NCBI RefSeq assembly: GCF_011044975.1
Contig: NZ_JAAKZV010000012.1
Coordinates: forward strand, 1 to 64,000
Length of the DNA stretch: 64,000 nucleotides
Source of the DNA: Streptomyces coryli
GTDB lineage: Bacteria; Actinomycetota; Actinomycetes; Streptomycetales; Streptomycetaceae
Reading direction: 5' to 3'
Shown: in pieces, positions 17,782-26,432 of the stretch
Position numbering within the stretch: position 1 is the first letter of the stretch
How the letters are laid out: every line of letters begins with the position of its first letter
Made by a program: the position numbers and the translations under genes
The notes under the pieces: generated by a model
Seen by the model: the letters and a program-made list of their open reading frames with translations, nothing else
Told to the model about the DNA's origin: nothing
The model's database searches: none

Positions 17782-18936
17782 ATGGCACGTGGTGCGGGCG
17801 CAGGGGGAGCGGAGAAGTCCCCCGTGGCGCGGTGGCGGAAGTCCTTCCACCGGGTCCGCATCAGTGTGCGCCGCTCCGGCGTCGACTACTTCCGCGGGGA
17901 CGGCTCCGACTGGATCGCCTTCGTCGTGCTGCTCGCCTCGGTGCCGGCCATCGCGCTGGGCACCATCACCGCACCCGAGTGGATCTCCGCGTCCGCGCTG
18001 GTGCTGCCGGTGATCGTCGGCGGCCTGGTGCTGCGGCCCGCGAGCCTGCTGGCGCTGTACGCCGCTGCGGCGGCCGCGCTGATAGTGGAGACGGTGGTGC
18101 TCGGCCCGTACAAGGAGGGCCCGGCCCGGGTGACGCCAGGCACGGTGCTGGTGGTCGCCGCGGTGGGGCTCACCGGGCTGACCATCGCGCAGTTCCGCAG
18201 CCGGGTCGGCGTGCCCTGGCTGCGCGGCGGCACCATGCTCTTCGACCTGCGCGAACGCATCCGCGTGCAGAGCAAGCTGCCGCGGCTGCCGCGCGGCTGG
18301 CATGCCGAGATGTCACTGCGCCCGGCCGGCGGCCAGTCCTTCTCCGGCGACTTCGTGGTCGCCGCCAGGACGCAGCGCGGCCAGATCCTGGAGGTCGTCC
18401 TGACGGACGTCTCGGGCAAGGGCATGGACGCCGCGTCGCGCTCACTGCTCCTGTCCGGCGCCTTCGGCGGCCTGCTGGGCTCGCTGCCGCCGCACGACTT
18501 CCTCCCGGCGGCGAACGGCTACCTCCTCCGCCAGTCCTGGGACGAGGGCTTCGCCACGTCGGTCCATCTGGTCCTCGACCTGGAGTCCGGCGACTACGAG
18601 CTGCTGTCGGCCGGGCACGTACCCGGGCTGCAGCTGAGCAAGGGCACCGGGGTCTGGGAGGAGAAGACCGCGGACGGCCCGCTGCTGGGCGTGCTGGACG
18701 GGGCGCACTTCGACCCGGTGAAGGGCACGCTGCGGCCCGGCGACGTGCTGATGCTCTTCACGGACGGGCTGGTGGAGAGCCCGGACCGGGACCTGACGGA
18801 GGGCATCGACCGGCTGACGGGCGAGGCGGACAAGTACGCGAGCACGAGCTTCCGCGGGGCGGCGTGGCATCTGATCGAGGCGGTCGCCAAGGACGTACGG
18901 GACGACCGGGCGCTGCTGCTGATCTGCCGGGACTGA
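17782..18936 (+). CDS. Membrane PP2C-type (SpoIIE) serine phosphatase
   Basis: The protein has 384 residues with a basic N terminus, then four membrane helices (about 45-150), and a cytoplasmic SpoIIE/PP2C domain (about 170-380). The metal-binding motifs are present: SFSGDFV, TDVSGKGMDAA, LLSAGHVP, LFTDGLVES and a terminal DDRALLLI. Such phosphatases dephosphorylate anti-anti-sigma factors to control alternative sigma factors, and they are numerous in Streptomyces. There is no PAS, GAF or kinase domain, so the signal is probably sensed in the membrane part. ATG 17782 is supported by a leaderless promoter. It is monocistronic and converges on the ArsB-like gene with an 11-bp gap. Confidence 0.92.
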   Translation: MARGAGAGGAEKSPVARWRKSFHRVRISVRRSGVDYFRGDGSDWIAFVVLLASVPAIALGTITAPEWISASALVLPVIVGGLVLRPASLLALYAAAAAALIVETVVLGPYKEGPARVTPGTVLVVAAVGLTGLTIAQFRSRVGVPWLRGGTMLFDLRERIRVQSKLPRLPRGWHAEMSLRPAGGQSFSGDFVVAARTQRGQILEVVLTDVSGKGMDAASRSLLLSGAFGGLLGSLPPHDFLPAANGYLLRQSWDEGFATSVHLVLDLESGDYELLSAGHVPGLQLSKGTGVWEEKTADGPLLGVLDGAHFDPVKGTLRPGDVLMLFTDGLVESPDRDLTEGIDRLTGEADKYASTSFRGAAWHLIEAVAKDVRDDRALLLICRD

Positions 18937-18947
18937 CGGTCGCGGCT

Positions 18948-20204
18948 TCAGGCTCCGAGCACGTGCAGTGAGGCCCACAGCGCCGGCACGGCGAGCAGCA
19001 GGGCGGCGGGCACGGTGAGGGCGCCGAGGCGGGTGAATTCGCCCAGCTCCACATCGGTGTCGTGGGCGCGCACAATGCGCCGCCACAGCAGCGTGGCCAG
19101 GGAGCCGGCGTAGGTCAGGTTGGGGCCGATGTTCACCCCGAGCAGCATGGCGAGGACGGCACCGGGACCGCTGGGGGCGGTCAGCGGGAGCAGCACCAGG
19201 ACGGCGGGCAGGTTGTTGATCACGTTGGCCAGCACGGCGGCCAGCGCCGCGATGCCGAGCAGCGCCAACAGCCCGGTGCCGTCCGGGACCAGGTGCCCCA
19301 GTCCGTCGGCGAGGCCGTTGTCGACGACCGCGCGGACCACGATGCCCAGCGCCAGCACGAAGGCGCAGAACGGCAGCGCCGCCGCTCTCACGATGGCCAT
19401 CGGGGTGGTACGGCCCCTGGCCAGGGCGCGGCCGGCCAGCAGCACCGCGCCCGCCGCTGCCGCCCACGCGGGGTCGATCCCGAGTACGGAGGCCACCACG
19501 AAGCCGGCCAGCGTGCCCGCCACCGTGACCAGCGCGAACACCGGCACCTCAGAGGGCCCGGACGGAAGCGCGGCCGCGGCCCCGGCATCCAGGTCGGCGG
19601 CGAAGAACCGGCGGATGACCACGTATTCGACGCCGATGGCGACCAGCCAGGGCAGGGCCATCAAGGCGGCGAAGCGGGTGAAGCTCAGGCCGCTCGCGGC
19701 GAACGCGAGCAGATTGGTGAGGTTGGAGACCGGCAGCAGCAGCGAGGCGCTGTTCGACAGGTGGGTGCAGGCGTAGACATGCGGCTTGGGGCGGGCGCCC
19801 AGCCGGGTGGCGGTGGCGAACACCACCGGCGTCAGCAGCACCACCGTGGCGTCCAGGCTGAGGACCGCCGTGATCAGCGACGCCGTCACGAACACCTGCG
19901 CCAGCAGTCGGCGCGGGCGCCCCGCGGCGGTACGGGCCATCCACGCGCCGCAGGCCTGGAACAGGCCCTCGTCCGCACACAGCTGGGCCATCACCAGCAC
20001 GGCGGCCAGGAAGCCGATCACCGGCCCCAGCCGGGCGGCCTCCTCCCCCGCGTGGTCGAGGCTGATCGCCCCGGTGGCGACGACCAGCCCGGCGGCCGGG
20101 ACGGCGAAGAGCGCCTCCGACCGGCCCCAGGGCCGGATGACCGCGCAGGCCAGCACCGCCAGCAGCAGGACGGCGGACAGGACCTCCGCGAGCGAGGTGT
20201 TCAA
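18948..20204 (-). CDS. ArsB/SLC13-type ion transporter
   Basis: The 418-residue protein has about 11 membrane helices of the ion transporter superfamily. Motifs shared with arsenite permease ArsB are LSLDATVVLLTPVVFA and the HLSNSASLLLPVSNLTNLL hairpin, repeated in the second half as ANVINNLPAVLVLLPL and GVNIGPNLTYAGSLA. It could export arsenite or move dicarboxylate or Na+. No arsR, arsC or acr3 genes are adjacent, so arsenic resistance is only one option. I prefer TTG 20204, with GGGGAAGGG about 8 bases upstream, over the ATG at 20255, which extends toward the divergent permease. Confidence 0.85.
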   Translation of the reverse strand: MNTSLAEVLSAVLLLAVLACAVIRPWGRSEALFAVPAAGLVVATGAISLDHAGEEAARLGPVIGFLAAVLVMAQLCADEGLFQACGAWMARTAAGRPRRLLAQVFVTASLITAVLSLDATVVLLTPVVFATATRLGARPKPHVYACTHLSNSASLLLPVSNLTNLLAFAASGLSFTRFAALMALPWLVAIGVEYVVIRRFFAADLDAGAAAALPSGPSEVPVFALVTVAGTLAGFVVASVLGIDPAWAAAAGAVLLAGRALARGRTTPMAIVRAAALPFCAFVLALGIVVRAVVDNGLADGLGHLVPDGTGLLALLGIAALAAVLANVINNLPAVLVLLPLTAPSGPGAVLAMLLGVNIGPNLTYAGSLATLLWRRIVRAHDTDVELGEFTRLGALTVPAALLLAVPALWASLHVLGA

Positions 20205-20280
20205 GGTCAGACCCTTCCCCTGGCACGCGATCCGCCGGCGAGGATACGGCGCCACGGCGCTCCGGCGGCGGAACCCGGGG

Positions 20281-20319
20281 ACCTATGGCCCGCAGCCGGG
20301 TGACCTACGCCCGCAGCCG
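20281..20319 (+). repeat. Tandem repeat in the divergent promoter region
   Basis: ACCTATGGCCCGCAGCCG and ACCTACGCCCGCAGCCG lie 22 bases apart, about two helical turns. A small inverted repeat GGGAG/CTCCC follows at 20344-20357, just before the permease ribosome-binding site. They could be regulator sites for the permease. Confidence 0.4.
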
Positions 20320-20375
20320 CACCGCCGCCCGGCGGGCAGGCTTGGGAGGTCACTCCCGTACCACCGGAAGAGCGC

Positions 20376-21788
20376 ATGCCGACCACCCTGGCCGAGAGGC
20401 CCACCGCCGCCGGCGGCACCACCGGCCCGGCGCCGGCCCACAGCCTTAAGTCCCGCCACATGACGATGATCGCCCTCGGCGGCGTCATCGGCGCGGGGCT
20501 CTTCGTCAGCTCCGGCCAGGGCATCGCCGGCACCGGGCCCGCCATCGTGCTCGCGTACGCCATCGGCGGCGCCCTCGTCATGCTGATCATGCGGATGCTC
20601 GGCGAGATGTCCGCCGCGCACCCGTCCTCCGGCTCCTTCTCCACCCACGCCGAGCGCGCCATGGGCCCCTGGGCGGGCCTGACCGCCGGCTGGATGTACT
20701 GGATGCTGATGAGCGTCGCCGTGGCCGCACAGGCGATGGGCGCCGCCGACATCGTCACCGGCTGGCTGCCCGGCACCGAGCCGTGGATGTGGGTGGCCGT
20801 CCTCATGGTGCTGGTCCTGGGCGCGAACCTGGCCGTCGCCGCCAAGTTCGGCGAGGTCGAGTACTGGCTCGCCGGCGTCAAGATCGTCGCGATCTTCCTC
20901 TTCCTCGCGCTGGGCGCCCTCGCCGCCTTCGGCCTGCTGGGCAATGACGCCGCCGGTACGGCCAATCTGACCGGCGCGGGCCACGGCTTCCTGCCGCACG
21001 GCAGCGACGGCCTGATCACCGCGCTGATCGCGTCCGCCTTCGCGTACGGCGGCCTGGAGAACGCCACCATCGCGGCCGCCGAGGGCGAGAACCCGCGCCG
21101 CGACGTCGCCAAGGCGATCAAGACCTCGATGACCGCCATCGCGGTGATCTACATCGGCTCCATGCTGGTGGCCGTCACGGTGCTGCCGTGGAACGACCCG
21201 GAGGTGGCGGCGAAGGGCCCGTTCGTGGCCACGCTCGACCACCTGGGTGTCCCGGGCGCGGGCCAGATCATGAACGTGGTCATCCTCTTCGCCCTGGTCT
21301 CCGCCATGGCCGCCTGCGTCTACGGCGCGTCCCGGATGGCCCACTCCCTGGTCGAGCGCGACCAGGGCCCGCGGGCGCTCAAGCCCCGCAACCGCGCCGG
21401 CGTCCCCGCCCGCGCCGTCGCCGCCACCTGCTCCTTCGGCTTCGCGGCCGTGCTGCTCGCCTACTGGTTCCCCGACACCCTCTTCAAGTGGCTGCTGAAC
21501 ATGGTCGGCGCCACGGTGCTGGTCGTCTGGGGCTTCATCGCCGTCGCCCAGCTGCGGTTGCGCCGGCGTTACGAGCGCGAGGCACCGGAGCAGCTGACGG
21601 TGAAGATGTGGGCGTTCCCGTACCTCACCTGGCTGGCGCTGGCCGCCATCGCGGCGATCCTGGTGCTGATGGCGCGTACCCCGAACGGGCGCGCCGAGCT
21701 GATCACGACGGGTGCGACGGCGATCGCACTGTCGGCGCTGGGTCTGCTGCGCGACGCCCGGCGGCGGCGCCGGGCACCGGCCGCGTAA
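20376..21788 (+). CDS. Amino-acid permease (APC superfamily)
   Basis: The 470-residue protein has 12 hydrophobic segments and the same signatures as the permease at 13623-15035: LKSRHMTMIALGGVIGAGLFVSS, MRMLGEMSAAHPSSGSF, and LENATIAAAEGENP. The two differ across most of the helix sequence, so they are paralogues rather than a recent duplication. It imports an amino acid by proton symport. GGAAGAG lies 6 bases before the ATG. Its last 86 bases overlap, on the other strand, the 3' end of the next gene. Substrate options include GABA, asparagine, proline and aromatic amino acids. Confidence 0.9.
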   Translation: MPTTLAERPTAAGGTTGPAPAHSLKSRHMTMIALGGVIGAGLFVSSGQGIAGTGPAIVLAYAIGGALVMLIMRMLGEMSAAHPSSGSFSTHAERAMGPWAGLTAGWMYWMLMSVAVAAQAMGAADIVTGWLPGTEPWMWVAVLMVLVLGANLAVAAKFGEVEYWLAGVKIVAIFLFLALGALAAFGLLGNDAAGTANLTGAGHGFLPHGSDGLITALIASAFAYGGLENATIAAAEGENPRRDVAKAIKTSMTAIAVIYIGSMLVAVTVLPWNDPEVAAKGPFVATLDHLGVPGAGQIMNVVILFALVSAMAACVYGASRMAHSLVERDQGPRALKPRNRAGVPARAVAATCSFGFAAVLLAYWFPDTLFKWLLNMVGATVLVVWGFIAVAQLRLRRRYEREAPEQLTVKMWAFPYLTWLALAAIAAILVLMARTPNGRAELITTGATAIALSALGLLRDARRRRRAPAA

Positions 21789-22428
21789 AGCTGAGGCCGT
21801 CGACCTCGCCGATCACCTCGTACTCGCGGGCGATGCCGGCCTCGTGCAGCCGCGCGAAGGGCGAGAACGGGATGCCGTACTCGGCTTCCCCGTGGTCGAA
21901 GTTCCAGCTCTTGTGCACCTGGAAGCGGTGGTCGACGGTCACCGTGCCGTCGCTGCCGACGTGCGCCGTGCCGGCCAGGCGGTAGCTCAGGCCGCGCAGC
22001 GCCAGCCACCAGTCGAGGCTGGCGGCGCGGTCGATGACCAGGCTGCGCCAGCCGCTGTCGGCCCGGTAGATCTTCTCCCCGCGGCCCTCCTCGGCCCACC
22101 GCTGCAGCGCCTCCGCCCGCCAGCGCGCCAGCTGCTCGGCCACCGCCTCCTGCGCCGCCGGTACGGCCATCAGCGAGGCCGCGTCCGCCCGGTACGGGAG
22201 CCCGGTGCCGCCCGCGTAATGCCGCAGCATCCCGGCCGCGTGCCGGAGCCCCATGGCCCGCCACAGCCCCGCCATGACGCGGCAGGACAGCCGGACCAGA
22301 TGGTCACGCAGCCGGGGGAGCGTGCTGCCGTACGGGGCGGCGGCGACGTCGCCGGTCAGATACGGCTCGGCGCGGCCGCCGTCGCGGCCCAGCGGGGGTA
22401 TCGCCTGTATTCCAACGGGGTCGTCCAT
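21703..22428 (-). CDS. Hypothetical protein overlapping the permease 3' end
   Basis: The 241-residue protein is not one I recognise. It has a Trp/Arg-rich helical N-terminal half (WRAMGLRHAAGMLRHY, WRAEALQRWAEEGRG). Its C-terminal half has strand-like segments with many His and aromatic residues (VDHRFQVHKSWNFDHGEAEYG) and an acidic turn (EYEVIGEVDG). It has no signal peptide or membrane helix. ATG 22428 fits a leaderless start, because TAGCTT (22436-22441 on the coding strand) ends 7 bases upstream. Codon bias supports it as the coding strand up to the overlap. The final 86 bases are shared antisense with the permease, so its C terminus is Pro/Ala/Arg-rich. Confidence 0.65.
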   Translation of the reverse strand: MDDPVGIQAIPPLGRDGGRAEPYLTGDVAAAPYGSTLPRLRDHLVRLSCRVMAGLWRAMGLRHAAGMLRHYAGGTGLPYRADAASLMAVPAAQEAVAEQLARWRAEALQRWAEEGRGEKIYRADSGWRSLVIDRAASLDWWLALRGLSYRLAGTAHVGSDGTVTVDHRFQVHKSWNFDHGEAEYGIPFSPFARLHEAGIAREYEVIGEVDGLSFTRPVPGAAAGRRAADPAPTVRSPSHPS

Positions 22429-22551
22429 AGCCCGGAAGCTAGGTGACCGCGGGCGATACGGCATCTCGGGAGCGGCGGCTGTCAGCAGTGCGTGACATGA
22501 TTCTTATCGTCCGACAGGCGAGACGAAGCCAGCTGAGATTTAGGAGCGGTC

Positions 22552-25143
22552 GTGCCCGGTGAAAACCTCACCCGCGAGGAAGCCCAGCAGCGAGCCGAGC
22601 TGCTCACCGTGGACGGCTATGAGGTGGATCTGGACCTGCGCCCGGCCGTCGCCCCGGTGGGCCCGCAGCCGTTCCGCTCGCAGACCACCATCCGCTTCCG
22701 CTGCGCCCGCCCCGGCGCCGCCACCTTCGTCGACCTGATCGCGCCGTACGTCCAGTCGGTGCAGCTGAACGGGACCAGCCTCGACGTGGCGGCCGTCTTC
22801 GACGGCTCCCGCATCCAGCTGGACGGGCTGCAGGCCGAGAATGTGCTGGTCGTGGACGCCCAGTGCGCCTTCAGCCGTACGGGTGAGGGGATGCACCGCT
22901 TCGCCGACCCGGAGGACGGCGAGGTCTATCTCTATACGCAGTACGAACCGGCCGACGCCCGCCGCGTCTTCGCCAACTTCGAGCAGCCGGACCTGAAGGC
23001 CCCCTTCACCTTCTCGGTGACCGCCCCGAGCGACTGGCTGGTGCTGAGCAACGGCGAGCAGCGCGGCGCCCCCGAGCAGCACCACGACGCCTCGGCCACC
23101 TGGCACTTCGAGCCGACGAAGCCGATCTCCACGTACATCACGGCGGTGGCCGCCGGGCCGTACTACTACGTCAACGACCGCTATCAGCGCACCCTCGACG
23201 ACGGCAGCTCGCTCGACATCAAGCTGGGCGCGCTGTGCCGCAAGTCGCTCGCCAAGCACTTCGACCCGGACGACATCTTCACGGTCACCAAGCAGGGCCT
23301 GGACTTCTTCCACGACGCCTTCGACTTCCCGTATCCCTGGGGCAAGTACGACCAGGCCTTCGTGCCGGAGTACAACATCGGCGCGATGGAGAACCCCGGA
23401 CTGGTCACGTTCCGGGAGGAGTTCGTCTTCCGCGGCAAGGTGACCGAGGCGTCGTACGAGCGCCGGGCCAACGTCATCCTGCACGAGATGGCCCACATGT
23501 GGTTCGGCGACCTGGTGACCATGGAGTGGTGGGACGACCTGTGGCTGAAGGAGTCCTTCGCGGACTTCATGGGCGCCCTGGCGCTCGCCCGCGCCACCCG
23601 CTTCAAGGACGCCTGGATCACCTTCGCCAACCAGCGCAAGGCGTGGGCCTATCGGGCCGATCAGCTGCCCACCACCCACCCGATCACGGCGGACATCCAC
23701 GACCTGGAGGACGCCAAGCTCAACTTCGACGGCATCACGTACGCCAAGGGCGCGAGCGTGCTGAAGCAGCTGGTGGCGTATGTCGGCCAGGACGCCTTCA
23801 TGGAGGGCGCGCGGCGGTACTTCAAGCGGCATGCCTACGGCAATACGCGGCTGGCCGACCTGCTGTCGGTGCTGGAGGAGACCTCGGGGCGGGACATGAA
23901 GACCTGGTCCCGGTCGTGGCTGCAGACCGCCGGGGTCAATGTGCTGACGCCGCAGGTGACGTGTGACGCGGGCGGCCGGGTCACGGAGCTGGTGGTGCAC
24001 CAGGAGCCGGCTAGCGACGCTTACCCCGAGCTGCGCCCGCACCGCGTCCGCGTCGGGCTCTACCACCGCCGGGACGCCGACGGCGCGCTGGTGCGCTACG
24101 CCCAGGCCGAGGTGGACGTCACCGGGCCGCGCACGACGGTGCCGGAGCTGGTCGGGCAGACCGCCCCGGACCTGGTGCTGGTCAATGACGACGACCTGAC
24201 CTTCTGCAAGATCCGCTTCGACGAGCGCTCGCTGCGGACGATCCGCGAGCAACTCGGCCGGATCGAGGACCCGTTGGCGCGGGCGCTGTGCTGGTCCGCG
24301 GTGTGGAATCTGACCCGGGACGGGCTGATGCCGACCGGCGACTATCTCGACCTGGTGCTGCGGTACGCCGGCGAGGAGAGCGGGATCGGCGTGCTGCAGT
24401 CGCTGCACCAGCAGGCCGGTTATGCGCTGGCGCACTATGCCGCGCCCGAGCACCGCGAGGCGTATGCGGCCAAGGCCGCCGAGGGGGCGCTGCGGGAGCT
24501 GCGCCGCGCGGCGCCGGGCAGCGACCATCAGCTGGCCTGGGCCCGCTTCTTCGCCTCCACGGCGACCGCGGAGCCCGAACTGCAGCTGCTCGAGCAGCTG
24601 CTGGACGGCCAGGCCCGGATCGACGGCCTCGAGGTGGACCAGGAGCTGCGCTGGTCGTTCCTGCTCACCCTGGCGGCGAAGGGCCGCGCCGACGCCTCGC
24701 GGATCGCGGCCGAGCTCTCCCGCGACAACACCGCGTCCGGCAAGCGCTGGGAGACCCGCTGCCTCGCCGCCCGCCCGTCGGCCGAGGTCAAGGCGAAGGC
24801 CTGGGCGGACGTCGTCGACTCGGACGAGCTGTCCAACGCCCTGACCGAGGCCACCATCTCCGGCTGGGCGCAGCCGGAGCAGCGCGGGCTGCTGGCGCCG
24901 TATGCCGGCCAGTACTTCGACGTGATCGAGCGGCTCTGGCGCGACCGGTCGATCGAGATCGGCATGGCGGTGGTGCGCGGGCTGTATCCGGGGCTGCAGG
25001 ACAGCGCGGAGACGGTGGCCGCGACGGACAGCTGGCTGGCGGAACACCCCTCCGCTCCCCCGGCGCTGCGGCGGCTGGTGCTCGAATCGCGGGACGACCT
25101 GGCGCGGGCGCTGCGCGCGCAGCGCTGCGACGCGAGGGTCTGA
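22552..25143 (+). CDS. pepN: Aminopeptidase N (M1 metallopeptidase)
   Basis: The 863-residue zinc enzyme removes N-terminal residues from peptides. The exopeptidase motif GAMEN is at 277-281, and the zinc site HEMAH is at 311-315 with Glu334 about 18 residues later (LKESFADF). The M1 N-terminal domain begins TVDGYEVDLDLR and the C-terminal ERAP1-like helical domain is full length. The size fits actinobacterial PepN. It starts with GTG, and GGAG lies 6 bases upstream. There is no signal peptide, so it is cytosolic. It is followed by a short tandem repeat and then the AbiEi-like gene; the two do not look functionally linked. Confidence 0.96.
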   Translation: MPGENLTREEAQQRAELLTVDGYEVDLDLRPAVAPVGPQPFRSQTTIRFRCARPGAATFVDLIAPYVQSVQLNGTSLDVAAVFDGSRIQLDGLQAENVLVVDAQCAFSRTGEGMHRFADPEDGEVYLYTQYEPADARRVFANFEQPDLKAPFTFSVTAPSDWLVLSNGEQRGAPEQHHDASATWHFEPTKPISTYITAVAAGPYYYVNDRYQRTLDDGSSLDIKLGALCRKSLAKHFDPDDIFTVTKQGLDFFHDAFDFPYPWGKYDQAFVPEYNIGAMENPGLVTFREEFVFRGKVTEASYERRANVILHEMAHMWFGDLVTMEWWDDLWLKESFADFMGALALARATRFKDAWITFANQRKAWAYRADQLPTTHPITADIHDLEDAKLNFDGITYAKGASVLKQLVAYVGQDAFMEGARRYFKRHAYGNTRLADLLSVLEETSGRDMKTWSRSWLQTAGVNVLTPQVTCDAGGRVTELVVHQEPASDAYPELRPHRVRVGLYHRRDADGALVRYAQAEVDVTGPRTTVPELVGQTAPDLVLVNDDDLTFCKIRFDERSLRTIREQLGRIEDPLARALCWSAVWNLTRDGLMPTGDYLDLVLRYAGEESGIGVLQSLHQQAGYALAHYAAPEHREAYAAKAAEGALRELRRAAPGSDHQLAWARFFASTATAEPELQLLEQLLDGQARIDGLEVDQELRWSFLLTLAAKGRADASRIAAELSRDNTASGKRWETRCLAARPSAEVKAKAWADVVDSDELSNALTEATISGWAQPEQRGLLAPYAGQYFDVIERLWRDRSIEIGMAVVRGLYPGLQDSAETVAATDSWLAEHPSAPPALRRLVLESRDDLARALRAQRCDARV

Positions 25144-25166
25144 CCTCGATCGCGTGACCTCGATCG
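25141..25166 (+). repeat. 14-bp tandem repeat at the pepN stop
   Basis: TGACCTCGATCGCG is followed at once by TGACCTCGATCG; the first copy supplies the pepN TGA stop codon. It is probably a local slippage duplication. Confidence 0.5.
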
Positions 25167-25291
25167 TTAGGCCGTTCGGGCAACGCTGATCGGCAGTCGA
25201 ACGCTTGCCCTTTAGTGCCGGGCTGTCCGGTTTTGTCGACGGACGTGTAACAGCGGTTAGGGGGCCGGTCGGAGCCGGGAATCCAGGGCGC

Positions 25292-26353
25292 ATGAACCAC
25301 AACACCCCCCTGAGCCCCCGCCCCCTCAACGAGCTCTCCGGCGCCCAGCGCCGGGTGCTCTCCGCCCGCCAGCTCCGCGAGCACGGCATCACCGCCGCCC
25401 TCGCGGCGGAGCGCTGCCGGCCCGGCGGCCCCTGGCAGCAGCTGCTGCCCGGCGTGTACCTACTGCACTCCGGGCCGCCCACCGGCGAGGAGCGGCTGCA
25501 CGCGGTGCTGCTGTACGCCGGGCGGGTCCCGGCCGGCGCCGGGCCGCGCGGGTCCGTACCGGCGCAGAGCGCGCCCGCCGACCGCGGCGGCCGCCGGCCC
25601 AATCCGTACGGCGATGCCATGATCACCGGCCTCGCCGCGCTGACCCTGCACGGCTTCGCCACCGCGCCGCCGCTGCCCGCCATCGACCGGATCGACGTGC
25701 TGGTGCCGCGCACCCGGCGGCTGCGCTCGACCGAGCATGTGCACATCGTGCGGGCGCACGCCCTGCCGCGGCCGCTGAACGTCACCGACCTGCCCGTCGC
25801 GCCGGTGCCGCGGGCGCTCGCGGACGCCGTCGGGCAGCTCACCGACGCGGCGGCCGTGCGTCGGCTGCTCACCGAGGCGGTGCGCGGCGGCCACTGCGAA
25901 GCGGCCGCCGTGGTACGGGAGTTGACGCAGGCGCGGCTGCTGTCGCGGTCGCACGTGGTCGACGCCGTCGACACCCTCATCGCCGAGGGCCGGGCCATGG
26001 CGGAGAACCGGCTCTACGAGATGGTGCGGCTGCACGCGCTGCCGGACCCGCTGTGGAACGTGGACCTGCGGCTGCCGGGCGGACCGCCGCTGGGCGGGCT
26101 CGACGCGTACTGGCCCGAGCACGCGGTGGCCCTGGAGATCGACGCGCGCTCGCCGCGGACGGACGACGACGCGCTGTGGTCGGAGTACGCGCGCAAGCGG
26201 GAGACGCTGGAGCGGCTGGGCATCACGGTCGTGCACGTGACGCCGAAGAAGCTGCGGGAGGCGCTGGAGCAGCAGGCCGAGGTCGTACGGGCCGCGCTGC
26301 TGGCGGCGTCGGAGCGGGAGCCCGCGGCTTATGTCGTGGTGCTGCCGAGGTAG
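25292..26353 (+). CDS. AbiEi-type antitoxin-like protein with a C-terminal DUF559/Vsr-like domain
   Basis: The protein has 353 residues. The N-terminal region (about 10-60: VLSARQLREHGITAALAAERCR, then WQQLLPGVYLLHSG) resembles the winged helix of type IV antitoxins of the AbiEi family. A central region (about 110-230) contains ALTLHGF and DVLVPRTRR. The C-terminal part (about 265-350) has LDAYWPEHAVALEID ... RETLERLGITVVHV, like DUF559 proteins related to Vsr endonucleases. No AbiEii-like nucleotidyltransferase toxin is next to it, so a complete toxin-antitoxin pair is not present. Its function is unproven. ATG 25292 has only a weak ribosome-binding site. Confidence 0.75.
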   Translation: MNHNTPLSPRPLNELSGAQRRVLSARQLREHGITAALAAERCRPGGPWQQLLPGVYLLHSGPPTGEERLHAVLLYAGRVPAGAGPRGSVPAQSAPADRGGRRPNPYGDAMITGLAALTLHGFATAPPLPAIDRIDVLVPRTRRLRSTEHVHIVRAHALPRPLNVTDLPVAPVPRALADAVGQLTDAAAVRRLLTEAVRGGHCEAAAVVRELTQARLLSRSHVVDAVDTLIAEGRAMAENRLYEMVRLHALPDPLWNVDLRLPGGPPLGGLDAYWPEHAVALEIDARSPRTDDDALWSEYARKRETLERLGITVVHVTPKKLREALEQQAEVVRAALLAASEREPAAYVVVLPR

Positions 26354-26403
26354 CAAGTGGACCAGCGCCGTCATCCGCGACTGGCCCTCCCTCCCCGTCC
26401 ATT

Positions 26404-26432
26404 GTCCTGGCATGCTCATCCCATGCCAGGAC
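26404..26432. promoter_or_regulatory. Inverted repeat spanning the start codon of the MFS gene
   Basis: GTCCTGGCATG (26404-26414) and CATGCCAGGAC (26422-26432) form a perfect 11-bp repeat with a 7-base spacer, and the ATG at 26423 lies inside the right arm. CATGCT within the left arm could be the -10 of a leaderless transcript. A protein bound here would block transcription, so a DNA operator is likely. Confidence 0.55.

Noticed and set aside
18948-20204. Arsenic resistance operon
   Set aside because: The ArsB-like permease is alone; the ArsR-rhodanese gene is 17 kb away with its own exporter, and no arsenate reductase was seen.
22540-25998. 1152-codon minus-strand open frame opposite aminopeptidase N
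   Set aside because: It spans two unrelated genes and the intergenic region; the plus strand has the GAMEN and HExxH motifs.
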